The notes beneath the pieces were generated by a model. The model saw only the letters and a list, made by a program, of their open reading frames with translations. It searched no databases and was not told the origin of the DNA. A stretch of DNA of 64,000 nucleotides from Rhodobacteraceae bacterium M385 (GTDB lineage: Bacteria; Pseudomonadota; Alphaproteobacteria; Rhodobacterales; Rhodobacteraceae): assembly GCA_025141835.1 (NCBI GenBank), contig CP081102.1, positions 2,728,001 to 2,792,000 of the forward strand. Reading direction: 5' to 3'. The position numbers were made by a program, and so were the translations under genes. Positions 34,324-42,541 of the stretch are shown piece by piece (the stretch's first letter is position 1; every line of letters starts with the position of its first letter).

Positions 34324-35778
34324 ATGACGAACCCACTGCATAGCGCCCTTCTGACCCACCAACACGATGACGCGGTGTTCCTGACAGAACCCGGAGGCGC
34401 GCCCATGAGCTACGGGGCGTTGCGCGGCGCCGTTTCCACCACGGCTGCCGCATTGTCCGCCACCGGTGTTGCGCCCGGAGATCGCGTGCTGTGCCAGATC
34501 GCAAAATCCCCCGAGGCGCTCATCCTGTATCTGGCTACGGTCACCGCGGGGGCGGTATTCGTCCCCCTCAACACGGCCTATACGCCGGCGGAATTGGATT
34601 ACTTTCTTGAAGACGCAGAGCCCGCCCTGCTGATCCTTGACGCGACAACCCAAGCAGCCCGCCCCGTCGCCGAAGCCCGTGGCGTCGCTGTCGCGGCACC
34701 AGCCGACTTGGTCCATGCGGGCGGCACGACGATGGCGCCTGTGCCCCGTGACGCGGGTGATCTGGCGGCGATCCTTTACACCTCGGGCACGACCGGGCGC
34801 TCCAAGGGGGCGATGCTGACCCACGATAACCTGATCTCCAACGCGCTTGCGCTGAAGGATCACTGGCAATTCACGGCGGACGATGTGTTGCTGCACGCCC
34901 TGCCCGTCTTCCACACTCACGGGCTATTTGTTGCCACCAATGTTATCCTTGCCGTGGGCGGGCAGTTGATCTTCTGCCCCTCGTTCAACCTAGATCAATT
35001 GGCAGAATTGGTGCCGCAAGCCACAACGATTATGGGCGTGCCGACTTTTTATACAAGAATGGTTGGCGACCCGCGCTTTGACAGGGCAGCCCTGTCGCAC
35101 ATGCGGCTTATCATCTCGGGTTCTGCGCCGCTCTTGGCGGAAAGCCACAAGGCGTTTGAGGCGCAGACGGGCCATGCGATCTTGGAGCGATACGGCATGA
35201 CCGAGACGAATATGATCACCTCCAACCCCTATACGGGCGACCGCCGCGCGGGCACTGTTGGCCACCCCCTCCCCGGCGTTTCGCTGCGCCTTGCCAACCG
35301 CGACGATGCGGGTATCGGCGGGATTGAGGTGCGCGGGCCGAATGTGACCCCCGGTTATTGGCGGAACGCGGAAAAGACGGAAGAAAGCTTCACCAAGGAC
35401 GGGTGGTTCATCACCGGGGATTTGGGCCAGAAGGACGCCGATGGCTATGTTTCTATCGTCGGGCGCGAAAAGGATTTGGTAATCTCTGGAGGATTTAACA
35501 TTTATCCGAAAGAGGTTGAGGTCGAGATTGACGCCTTGCCCGGCGTCGTCGAAAGCGCCGTCTACGGCGTGGCGCACCCTGATTTAGGCGAAGTTGTCGC
35601 CGCCGCTGTGGTACTGGAAGCCCACGGCAACACTGACGCCGCCGCGATCATCGAGGCGCTTTCAGGCCGGCTGGCCCGTTTCAAGATCCCGCGCCATGTA
35701 CGAATTCTTAGGGAACTGCCTCGCAACGCGATGGGTAAGGTGCAGAAAGCGGAGCTGCGCAAAGCTGACCAAGGGTGA
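34324..35778 (+). CDS. matB: AMP-forming acyl-CoA synthetase, malonyl-CoA-synthetase-like
   Basis: 484 residues of the ANL superfamily: P-loop-like AILYTSGTTGRSKGAML, YGMTETNMIT, the adenylate-binding GWFITGDLG and C-terminal lysine in PRNAMGKVQKAEL. The compact length and KSPEALILYLATVTAGAVFV with PLNTAYT resemble MatB, which activates malonate or methylmalonate. ATG 34324 follows a 165-base gap; the frame is open 46 codons further but that stretch is not family-like. No malonyl-CoA decarboxylase or dicarboxylate transporter is adjacent, so the substrate is an inference. Confidence 0.78.
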   Translation: MTNPLHSALLTHQHDDAVFLTEPGGAPMSYGALRGAVSTTAAALSATGVAPGDRVLCQIAKSPEALILYLATVTAGAVFVPLNTAYTPAELDYFLEDAEPALLILDATTQAARPVAEARGVAVAAPADLVHAGGTTMAPVPRDAGDLAAILYTSGTTGRSKGAMLTHDNLISNALALKDHWQFTADDVLLHALPVFHTHGLFVATNVILAVGGQLIFCPSFNLDQLAELVPQATTIMGVPTFYTRMVGDPRFDRAALSHMRLIISGSAPLLAESHKAFEAQTGHAILERYGMTETNMITSNPYTGDRRAGTVGHPLPGVSLRLANRDDAGIGGIEVRGPNVTPGYWRNAEKTEESFTKDGWFITGDLGQKDADGYVSIVGREKDLVISGGFNIYPKEVEVEIDALPGVVESAVYGVAHPDLGEVVAAAVVLEAHGNTDAAAIIEALSGRLARFKIPRHVRILRELPRNAMGKVQKAELRKADQG

Positions 35779-35799
35779 GCAAAACACCTCGGCCGGTGA

Positions 35800-36837
35800 T
35801 CACGGTTGTCGGGCTGCGTCCGGCACTCTTCCGCCGCCGTTCGAGATCACAAAACGCCCCCGTCCAGCGTTCTTGGCCTGATACAAGGCGCTATCAACGT
35901 CCGCCAGAACCTGTTCAATCGAGGGGCGGGTCCGGTATCGATCAGTTGATACGATGCCAACACTGGCTGACACGCTGCATTGGGTATCTTCCACCTGAAT
36001 TGGTTGTTCAATCCGGTCAATCAGCCGTGCCGCGACGCTTCCTGCGACCTCATCGGACATCGCGGGACGCAAGATCACCAGAAACTCATCCCCGCCGACG
36101 CGGGCGGGCAGATCAGTGCGGCGCAATTCCTCGGTCAGGATGCGCCCCACCTCCATCAAAACGGCGTCCCCTGCGGCATGGCCGTAAGTGTCGTTCACGT
36201 GTTTGAACAGGTCCAGATCCAGATGGAGGAGAGAGAAATCATGGTTCCGCTCCACCAGCAGATGCTCCAACTCATCATCCATCGCCCGGCGGTTCTTCAG
36301 GCCGGTTAGCACATCGGTGCGCGCCTGTTCCTGCGCTGCGGCATGGGCCGCCTGTAGCCGTTCGGACAGACGTCGGGACAATTGCGAGGTCGAAGCGTTC
36401 GCCTCGTGCAAGTACAAAAGCTCAATCGTCTGATCGCAGGGCGAAAAGTCATGCAGGGTCAGGGAAAAGTCAGCCACCGCGCGCGCAAATGATAGCCCGA
36501 GCGAGATATCAAGGATCATCCCCTCTTCCCCCGGCAATGGCATAATCACCCCCCGTAACGGCAGATGATCCGCTGACCGGGGCGCCAGTGATAACCGTTG
36601 ACCGGCCCGGTGCTTCACATCCTCAAAGCAGTTAAGCCCGCCGGGGCGGCGAAGGTCGAAAGCGTCAAGCAAGGGAACGCCGATTATAGGCGCGTCGCCA
36701 AGAAGCTTCAGGATCGTCGGGCCCGCGTGGGTGACACAACCGTCATTATCGACAGCCACATGCATCGGCATCAACAGGTCCAGCACCTCTAGAGACAAGG
36801 AAAGGCAACGGGCGGCAACCGGGGCGCAAATATTCAT
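35800..36837 (-). CDS. HNOBA-GGDEF diguanylate cyclase, partner of H-NOX
   Basis: 345 residues, no membrane segment. The N-terminal part (about 15-150) resembles the HNOBA domain that associates with H-NOX proteins (ILDISLGLSFARAVADFSLT is the most typical stretch); a short coiled coil (about 150-172) leads to a GGDEF domain with LTGLKNRRAMD, active-site GGDEF at 248-252 and an intact I-site RRTD at 239-242. It should make cyclic di-GMP and be product-inhibited. The start overlaps the H-NOX stop as ATGA, so the two are made together and probably form a complex. Confidence 0.87.
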   Translation of the reverse strand: MNICAPVAARCLSLSLEVLDLLMPMHVAVDNDGCVTHAGPTILKLLGDAPIIGVPLLDAFDLRRPGGLNCFEDVKHRAGQRLSLAPRSADHLPLRGVIMPLPGEEGMILDISLGLSFARAVADFSLTLHDFSPCDQTIELLYLHEANASTSQLSRRLSERLQAAHAAAQEQARTDVLTGLKNRRAMDDELEHLLVERNHDFSLLHLDLDLFKHVNDTYGHAAGDAVLMEVGRILTEELRRTDLPARVGGDEFLVILRPAMSDEVAGSVAARLIDRIEQPIQVEDTQCSVSASVGIVSTDRYRTRPSIEQVLADVDSALYQAKNAGRGRFVISNGGGRVPDAARQP

Positions 36838-37421
36838 AGGGCTGCCTCTGCCAGCACGAAGTCCCGACCTTCGGCGTGGTGTGCGTCATGTATAACGATG
36901 TTCAGGCGATCCTCCCCGCCATCGCTGGAGACGAACTGCAAAAACGCCAATGCGCCGTAGTCGTCCGCCATCGCGCGCAGCGACCCCAACAAAAGCGCCC
37001 CGATGCCCGGCAATCGCCAACGGGCGCTGAGTTCAAATTCCGCCACGTCGATCTGGCGCACCGTAATTTCAGGGACCTCTATGTCCGGAATGGCCATGCG
37101 CCCACGATCGGCCAATTCCTCCAGGGACAGCACAAATTCAGCAAAACTCGCCCCGCCAAATCGAAGCAAGCGGCGCAGCGGGTCCAGTGGAGGGTGAGTG
37201 ATCAGGAAGGTGCCCAAGTCTTCCAACAGCGAAACTTCTGGTTGATGCACGATGCGGGTCACAGCTTCAAAACATGACACGGTCAGCGCATCATCGTAGT
37301 GCAACATGGCTTCAAACTCATCAAAGCGAAGGTCGGCGACGGACCGAACCTCTGCCCATACATCTTTCCCGTAGGTTTCGACGATGAACCCTTGAAGCGC
37401 GCGATTTATCATCCCGTGCAT
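36834..37421 (-). CDS. H-NOX (haem NO-binding fold) protein lacking canonical haem motifs
   Basis: 195 residues. The N-terminus MHGMINRALQGFIVETYG and the SLLEDLGTFL segment identify the H-NOX fold, which normally senses NO or O2 through haem. By eye alignment the proximal His (about 102-105 in the family) falls on A104 in LEELADR, and the YxSxR motif (131-135) reads LSARW. Both haem contacts appear lost. ATG 37421 is the only sensible start. The gene overlaps its HNOBA-GGDEF partner by 4 bases. Function is probably still regulatory, but the ligand is unknown. Confidence 0.83.
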   Translation of the reverse strand: MHGMINRALQGFIVETYGKDVWAEVRSVADLRFDEFEAMLHYDDALTVSCFEAVTRIVHQPEVSLLEDLGTFLITHPPLDPLRRLLRFGGASFAEFVLSLEELADRGRMAIPDIEVPEITVRQIDVAEFELSARWRLPGIGALLLGSLRAMADDYGALAFLQFVSSDGGEDRLNIVIHDAHHAEGRDFVLAEAAL

Positions 37422-37503
37422 GGTTCAGCTGTATCCTCTTCAAGGGGCTGCTGAGGGGGAGCCTAGAGAACAGAGGTAAACAAATCCTTTGCCGCCCGCA
37501 CGT

Positions 37504-39063
37504 TTAGAAATCGGTCGGCGCACCGCCCTCGGATTTTCGACGGGCCACGAAATCCGCCAATTCATCGCGGATCGCGACATCCATGGGCGGGGCCTCGAAC
37601 TCTCCGAGGATTTCTTTGTAGGTTTTATGGGCGCGCTCGGCTGTCCAAACGGCGCCGTCCAGGCGCCAGGCTTCAAAGTTGCGCCAATCCGACAGAAACG
37701 GGCCGTAGAACGCCTCTTGATAGCGGTCTTGGGTGTGCTGGCAGCCAAAAAAGTGGCCACCGGGGCCGACTTCCTTGATCGCATCGAAACCCAGATCGTC
37801 CTCGGACACGCCCGTCATCTGTGGCTCAAAATAGCGCTGGATTTGCTGGATCACCTCGCAATCCATCACGAACTTTTCGGGCGAGGCGATTAGCCCCCCT
37901 TCCAGCCAACCGGCGGCGTGGTAGATCATGTTCGCGCCCGCCTGCACCCCGGACCAAAGGGAATTGGACGTCTCCCACATCGCTTGACCGTCGGGCACAT
38001 TCGCGGCGCAAACGCCGCTGGCCCGCATCGGCAGGCCGTAGAACCGCGCCATCTGGCCGGTCATTTGGGTGGCGCGCATGTATTCTGGCGTCCCAAAGGC
38101 GGGCGCGCCGGACTTCATATCGACGTTCGAAGTGAACGTCCCAATCGCCACCGGGCACCCCGGCGCGATCCATTGCAGCAGAGCAATCGCGGCGAGCCCT
38201 TCCGCAAGGCTAAGCGATACAGCGCCTGCCAGCGTGACCGGTGCCATGGCTCCGGCAAGGGTGAAGGGTGTCACCACCACAGGTTGCCCGCGCCGCGCCA
38301 GACGCATCGCCCCATCAAGCATCGGGAAGTCGTGTTTCAAGGGCGAGACAGAGTTGATGTTCGTGTACATCCGGGGCGACGCATCAAATTCGGCGTCGGT
38401 CAGGCCACCCGCGATGCGCACCATCTCCATCACATCGTCAACACGCTCGGCCCCAAGGGAATAGGCGTGGGCGACTTTGTCGGTCAGGGTCAGTTTCTCA
38501 AACAGACAATCAAGGTGCCGCACGCTGGCGTGGACATCAATCGGCTCCACCGGATAGCCGCCCGCGAAGTGGATGCAGTTAAAATATTGGGTAAGCTTGA
38601 TGAATTCCACATAGGTTTCCATGTCGCCGGGGCGTTTGCCCCGCTCCAGATCCCAAGCATTGGGCGGAGATGAGACATTCCCGAACAGCATGTAGTTGCC
38701 GCCCATAATCAGCTTCCGGTCGGGATTCCGGGGGGTGATGGTGAAGGTTTCCGGGGCACGGGCGACCATTTCTTCCACGAATTTAGGATCGAAGAACACG
38801 TTCTGCCTTTCAACCTTGCAGCCCGCTTCGCGCAGGTATCCCACCGCCTCTTCGTTGAGAAACTCGATCCCGATCTCTGACAGAATGCGCATCGCACCCT
38901 TGTGCAGCGTCAGGACGCCTTCCTCATCCAACGGCTCTGTCGGGCGGTCGTTGTTACGGGGCAAGCGCCACGGCTGCTGGTCGATCGCATGGGCCGTTGC
39001 GCGTGCTGTGCCGGCGGCTCGACCTCCTGCTCGGCGACGGCGGGGTGGTTGGGCTTCGGTCAT
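37504..39063 (-). CDS. MttB-family methyltransferase, non-pyrrolysine
   Basis: 519 residues of the trimethylamine methyltransferase superfamily (MNGA motifs not assignable by eye; typical segments are TPRNPDRKLIMGGNYMLFG and MYTNINSVSPLKHDF). There is no in-frame amber codon, so it is the non-Pyl branch whose known members demethylate glycine betaine or related quaternary amines. The first 25 residues are Arg-rich and may be unstructured. ATG 39063 has AAGGAAG about 10 bases upstream. No corrinoid protein or MtxA partner is adjacent, so substrate and methyl acceptor are open. Confidence 0.83.
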   Translation of the reverse strand: MTEAQPPRRRRAGGRAAGTARATAHAIDQQPWRLPRNNDRPTEPLDEEGVLTLHKGAMRILSEIGIEFLNEEAVGYLREAGCKVERQNVFFDPKFVEEMVARAPETFTITPRNPDRKLIMGGNYMLFGNVSSPPNAWDLERGKRPGDMETYVEFIKLTQYFNCIHFAGGYPVEPIDVHASVRHLDCLFEKLTLTDKVAHAYSLGAERVDDVMEMVRIAGGLTDAEFDASPRMYTNINSVSPLKHDFPMLDGAMRLARRGQPVVVTPFTLAGAMAPVTLAGAVSLSLAEGLAAIALLQWIAPGCPVAIGTFTSNVDMKSGAPAFGTPEYMRATQMTGQMARFYGLPMRASGVCAANVPDGQAMWETSNSLWSGVQAGANMIYHAAGWLEGGLIASPEKFVMDCEVIQQIQRYFEPQMTGVSEDDLGFDAIKEVGPGGHFFGCQHTQDRYQEAFYGPFLSDWRNFEAWRLDGAVWTAERAHKTYKEILGEFEAPPMDVAIRDELADFVARRKSEGGAPTDF

Positions 39064-39164
39064 GGGGCAGACTTCCTTCAGGGCTGCCCTAACCATCACC
39101 CAAGCACCCGCGCCCGCGTTTGGCCGATTGCGACGGCGCGGCGTCGTATTTCGCCCTTCATGGA

Positions 39165-39863
39165 TCAGAACGTATCGAGCCACGCCCCCAAAGCGGCGAT
39201 ATCGGGCAGGACGACATCGGCGTAGGGCGCAAGATCATCGGCCGTTGCCACCCCGGTCAGAACGGCAACACAGGTGAACCCAGCCGCCCGGCCTGCGTCC
39301 ATGTCGTGGGTGCTGTCGCCCACCATCACCAGCGCATCGGGAGCGATCCCCGTGGTATCGGCAAAAGCCAAACACATGCCCGGTTCTGGCTTTGCGCCAA
39401 AGCCACTATCAAAACCGCACACCAAATCGAACACGTCCAACGCGTTCTCCGAGGCCAATTGCGCCTTCGCCGCCCGCTCTGCATCATTGGTCGCCACCCC
39501 AAGGCGCAGCCCGCGCGACTTGAGGTCCATCAGCGTCGGCCGCAACGGAACCGCCGGGGCAAGGGGCGTTTGCGCGGCTTGGGTCACTAGAAACTCGTGT
39601 ACCTCCGAGAAGTTACGATCAGGTAAATGATCCGCAATCACGCGAGACACATCATGGGCCGGGCCTGCGATTACAAAGCTTTCGGGGCGAAAGTTACGCG
39701 TAGGGCGGTCGTAGGCAAGCGCATCCGCCAATGTTTGGGCCAGCGCCTCGTCCCCCTGTGCCAGCGCCTCAATCATTCGGTGCGCCCAAGCGCCCCATGT
39801 CTTTTGAAAGTCGAACAGCACGCCGTCTTTATCGAAGACAATTCCTTGAACGCGCAAAGTCAT
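39165..39863 (-). CDS. HAD-family phosphatase (phosphoglycolate-phosphatase-like)
   Basis: 232 residues with the HAD motifs FDKDGVLFDF (nucleophile Asp), a motif II threonine in GVATND, and MVGDSTHDMDAGRAAG (metal Asp pair), plus an alpha-helical cap between motifs I and II. This is the Gph-like subfamily I layout. ATG 39863 overlaps the DUF3572 stop as ATGA; the 32-codon upstream extension lies inside that gene and is rejected. Phosphoglycolate is the default guess for the substrate; other small phosphates are possible. Confidence 0.82.
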   Translation of the reverse strand: MTLRVQGIVFDKDGVLFDFQKTWGAWAHRMIEALAQGDEALAQTLADALAYDRPTRNFRPESFVIAGPAHDVSRVIADHLPDRNFSEVHEFLVTQAAQTPLAPAVPLRPTLMDLKSRGLRLGVATNDAERAAKAQLASENALDVFDLVCGFDSGFGAKPEPGMCLAFADTTGIAPDALVMVGDSTHDMDAGRAAGFTCVAVLTGVATADDLAPYADVVLPDIAALGAWLDTF

Positions 39864-40138
39864 GTCCAGTTCACCTGCTCTCCGCCGGGCAAGGCGGCGC
39901 GGATCAGAACAAATTCTTGGGCCGCGATGCCCGTCGATTCTGCCCCCTGCATCACCCAATTATCGTCCATCAGCAGAAAATCCATCATCGAGGCAAGGAA
40001 CTCCGGCTCTGCGGCACGGGCGCGAAGATCGTCCTCTCCGACGCCCGTGGCCCCCATGAAAACTGGCAGGATTTCATCGTGCCCTGCCAGCCATGCCAGC
40101 AACGCCAGCGCCTTTGTTTCGGCGGTTTCTTGCTGCAT
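39860..40138 (-). CDS. DUF3572 protein
   Basis: 92 residues, helical and acidic, with ALALLAWLAGHDEILPVFMG and FLLMDDNWV, which I recognise as DUF3572, a family of unknown function found in alphaproteobacteria. No membrane segment or metal motif. It is divergent from the PleD-like cyclase across 113 bases and overlaps the HAD phosphatase by 4 bases. A cell-cycle or signalling link is suggested only by that recurring neighbour. Confidence 0.75.
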   Translation of the reverse strand: MQQETAETKALALLAWLAGHDEILPVFMGATGVGEDDLRARAAEPEFLASMMDFLLMDDNWVMQGAESTGIAAQEFVLIRAALPGGEQVNWT

Positions 40139-40251
40139 CCTTTTTCTTCCAATTCTTCTTAAAGGGTTTGTTAACTATTCGCGTTCACATTCAGAATGCA
40201 TAAGTAAAAATGCTTATTCGACCTAAAACGGTAACACGAGGTTAATAGCTC

Positions 40252-41646
40252 ATGGCGGGACGTATACTTGTCGTTGACGATGTTGCGACCAATCGGATCG
40301 TGATGAAAGTCAAACTGACGGCCGCGTGTTACACCGTTGAGCAGGCAGAGAATGGGACAGAAGCCCTGAAGGCCGCACGAAGCTCTAAGCCGGACCTTAT
40401 TTTACTGGACGTCATGATGCCCGACATGAGCGGGTTAGAAGTGTGCAGGGCCCTGAAGCAGGACCCGGAAACCGCCGATATTCCCGTTGTGTTAATCACC
40501 GCCCTCACGGATCGCTCTGCCAAAATGGATGGGCTGGAGGCGGGCGCGGACGATTTTCTGACGAAGCCGGTGGAGGAAGTCACGCTTCTTGCCCGGGTGC
40601 GGTCGCTTCTGCGGGCCAGTGATTCTGTAAAAGAACTGCGCGGGCGTAGCGACACAGTATCGGCGTTTGGATTCGCCGAGGCAGCGCTTGGGTTTGAAGG
40701 GAAAACCCAGCCCGGTCGCGTCGCACTGGTGGCCCCCGGCCCCCGTGGCGCGGTTCTGTGGAAAGCCGCCATCGATGCCCGCACCGGGGGCGATGTGCAA
40801 GCTATCCCCAAGGAAAAGGCCCTGTCCCAAAACGCCCATGACGGGGAGATGCCGGACGTTTTTGTGATTTCTGTCGATTTGAACCAGCGCAACGAAGGGT
40901 TACGCTTGCTGTCGGACCTACGGTCCCGCCCCGGTACGCGCCACGCCGCTTGTGTTATGGTGCTGCCCGAAGGCGATAGCGAACGGGCCGCGATTGCGTT
41001 GGATTTAGGGGCCAGTGACGTGCTGCACGACCCGTTCGACGCGCAGGAACTGGCGATCCGAATTTCCGCGCAACTGGACCGCAAGCGTCAATCCGACCGT
41101 ATGCGCGAAGGTGTTCGCGCGAGTATCGAAGCCTCGATCACCGATCCCTTGACCGGGCTTTATAACCGTCGTTTCGCCCTTCACCGGATGGAACAAATGA
41201 TGGCCCGGCCCGGCGCAGGGTTGGCTGTTATGATGATAGACCTGGACTACTTCAAAAGTATTAACGACACCTTCGGCCATGCCGCCGGAGACACGGTGCT
41301 GCAAGAGGTTGCGACCCGCCTTCGCGGACAACTTCAGGCCAACGATCTTTTGGCCCGCATCGGGGGGGAAGAGTTTTTAGTCGCTTTGACCGGGGCCAAT
41401 GTGCACACCGCGAAGGAATGCGCCGAGCGGCTGCGATCGTGCATTGGTGGGACTAGCTTTGATCTGGGCGATGACACCTTCCCCATTCGGGTGACGGCAA
41501 GCGTCGGGCTAGCCCTGCCCGAGGTGTTTGGAGAGATCCCAGGCGTCACTCCAGAGGCCCTGATCCACCAGGCCGATACCGCCCTTTACGGCGCTAAAGC
41601 CCATGGGCGTAACCAAGTCAGCCATGTCTGCGTAGCCGCGGCCTGA
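40252..41646 (+). CDS. pleD: PleD-type response regulator with GGDEF domain
   Basis: 464 residues. REC1 (1-120) is intact: DD at 9-10, phospho-acceptor D53 in LLDVMMPDMSG, conserved lysine in FLTKPVEE. REC2 (about 155-275) is degenerate, with VFVISVDL where the acceptor would be, as in classical PleD. GGDEF domain from about 290 with GGEEF at 371-375. The I-site RxxD position reads QAND (362-365), so product inhibition may be weakened. It probably makes cyclic di-GMP when phosphorylated. No cognate kinase is adjacent. Confidence 0.88.
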   Translation: MAGRILVVDDVATNRIVMKVKLTAACYTVEQAENGTEALKAARSSKPDLILLDVMMPDMSGLEVCRALKQDPETADIPVVLITALTDRSAKMDGLEAGADDFLTKPVEEVTLLARVRSLLRASDSVKELRGRSDTVSAFGFAEAALGFEGKTQPGRVALVAPGPRGAVLWKAAIDARTGGDVQAIPKEKALSQNAHDGEMPDVFVISVDLNQRNEGLRLLSDLRSRPGTRHAACVMVLPEGDSERAAIALDLGASDVLHDPFDAQELAIRISAQLDRKRQSDRMREGVRASIEASITDPLTGLYNRRFALHRMEQMMARPGAGLAVMMIDLDYFKSINDTFGHAAGDTVLQEVATRLRGQLQANDLLARIGGEEFLVALTGANVHTAKECAERLRSCIGGTSFDLGDDTFPIRVTASVGLALPEVFGEIPGVTPEALIHQADTALYGAKAHGRNQVSHVCVAAA

Positions 41647-41658
41647 CGCCTACCTACT

Positions 41659-41672
41659 GTGCTTAACAGCAC
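41659..41672. terminator. Weak hairpin between converging genes
   Basis: GTGCT-TAAC-AGCAC, a 5-bp stem with 4-base loop in the 45-base gap between pleD and the minus-strand metal-sensor gene. No T-run; a minor shared terminator at best. Confidence 0.3.
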
Positions 41673-41691
41673 TCTGCTCAAAGGGCGCAGC

Positions 41692-42177
41692 TTACGGACG
41701 GCGATTGCGTCGCGTCACCTCTTCTAGACTATCGGCAAGCGCAATGCGGTCTTCGAAGCTCATCGTTTCGATTTGGTCCAACAGGGCCGTGTGGCCCACT
41801 TCTTGCAAAGCGACCACGAGGTTGCGGGATCGCAAAAGCGCTGTTTCCACGCCAGCGCGATCGAAAGGTTCCACCCGCAACGCCTGTTCGATCTGGCGCA
41901 ACTCACGGCCCACCGCGCGGCGTTCTTCGCGCAGTTCCACCCCGTTGCGGGTGACCCGCTCGCGCAGCTCGTCGCGATCCTCAGGCGACAAGGCCCGAGA
42001 GAACGGCCCAAGCCCCAAAGACCGCAGCGCCATAGAATGTTCTACCCGATCCCTATTTCCGTCGCCGCGCGCGAAGGTGCCGAAAACCAATCCGGCGACC
42101 GCAAGGTTCATCGCCAACGAGATCACAAGCACCACCTTCACCCACTTCGGGCTTCGGGGTTTATTGTCTTCAGACAT
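41692..42177 (-). CDS. Periplasmic heavy-metal-sensor-like protein (Spy/CpxP-like fold)
   Basis: 161 residues: N-terminal membrane anchor (about 14-34, VKVVLVISLAMNLAVAGLVF) then a helical, highly charged periplasmic domain with ALSPEDRDELRERV and ELREERRAVGREL, resembling the Metal_resist family that binds metals or misfolded proteins. ATG 42177 is preferred over GTG 42180 because GGAGG lies 6 bases before the ATG. It is the last gene of an ECF sigma-anti-sigma operon and overlaps the anti-sigma gene by 8 bases, suggesting it is a target or co-sensor. Confidence 0.75.
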   Translation of the reverse strand: MSEDNKPRSPKWVKVVLVISLAMNLAVAGLVFGTFARGDGNRDRVEHSMALRSLGLGPFSRALSPEDRDELRERVTRNGVELREERRAVGRELRQIEQALRVEPFDRAGVETALLRSRNLVVALQEVGHTALLDQIETMSFEDRIALADSLEEVTRRNRRP

Positions 42178-42541
42178 CACCGTCCTCCGTCCAGAAATCC
42201 GCCATATCAGGGGTCATCTCAAGCGCATCGGTGCCGAAAAACAGGCTTTGGTCGTCCAGAAAGCCCGATACAGTGTCAGGCGAGTAAAGCCCCACCGCCA
42301 GCCCCATCACGCCCGCTGCCGTGATGCCTGAAACAGCGCTCCAACCGCCGAGCACGCTGAGAAGTCCCGCCCACCATGTCCCGCCGGAACGGCTTTCCGC
42401 GGCAGGAGCGCTCGTCGTACTATGGCTTTGCACTGCATCGGCGTCTGCCAATACGCGAGCCATCAGGTCGGGCCCGGGACCATCCGCTTTGGCCTGTGCA
42501 AACAGCGCCTCTAGCGGGTCTTTGTTGTGCTCATCCGTCAT
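42170..42541 (-). CDS. Putative anti-sigma factor, single membrane span
   Basis: 123 residues: acidic cytoplasmic N-terminus (LEALFAQAKADGPGPDLMAR), a Ser/Ala/Thr-rich linker, one hydrophobic segment (about 64-86, with SAVSGITAAGVMGLAVGLY) and a short acidic tail. It lacks an obvious zinc HxxxCxxC motif. Placed between an ECF sigma factor (11-base overlap) and the metal-sensor-like gene (8-base overlap), which is the reason for the anti-sigma call. Sequence alone would only say small membrane protein. Confidence 0.62.
   Translation of the reverse strand: MTDEHNKDPLEALFAQAKADGPGPDLMARVLADADAVQSHSTTSAPAAESRSGGTWWAGLLSVLGGWSAVSGITAAGVMGLAVGLYSPDTVSGFLDDQSLFFGTDALEMTPDMADFWTEDGDV

Noticed and set aside
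37504..39063. Pyrrolysine codon in the MttB-family gene
   Set aside because: The frame is continuous with no in-frame TAG; it belongs to the non-Pyl branch.
40159..40175. TTAA-N8-TTAAC resembling a CtrA site upstream of pleD and DUF3572
   Set aside because: The CtrA consensus has a 7-base spacer; here it is 8. Suggestive because PleD is a cell-cycle gene, but not strong enough to call.
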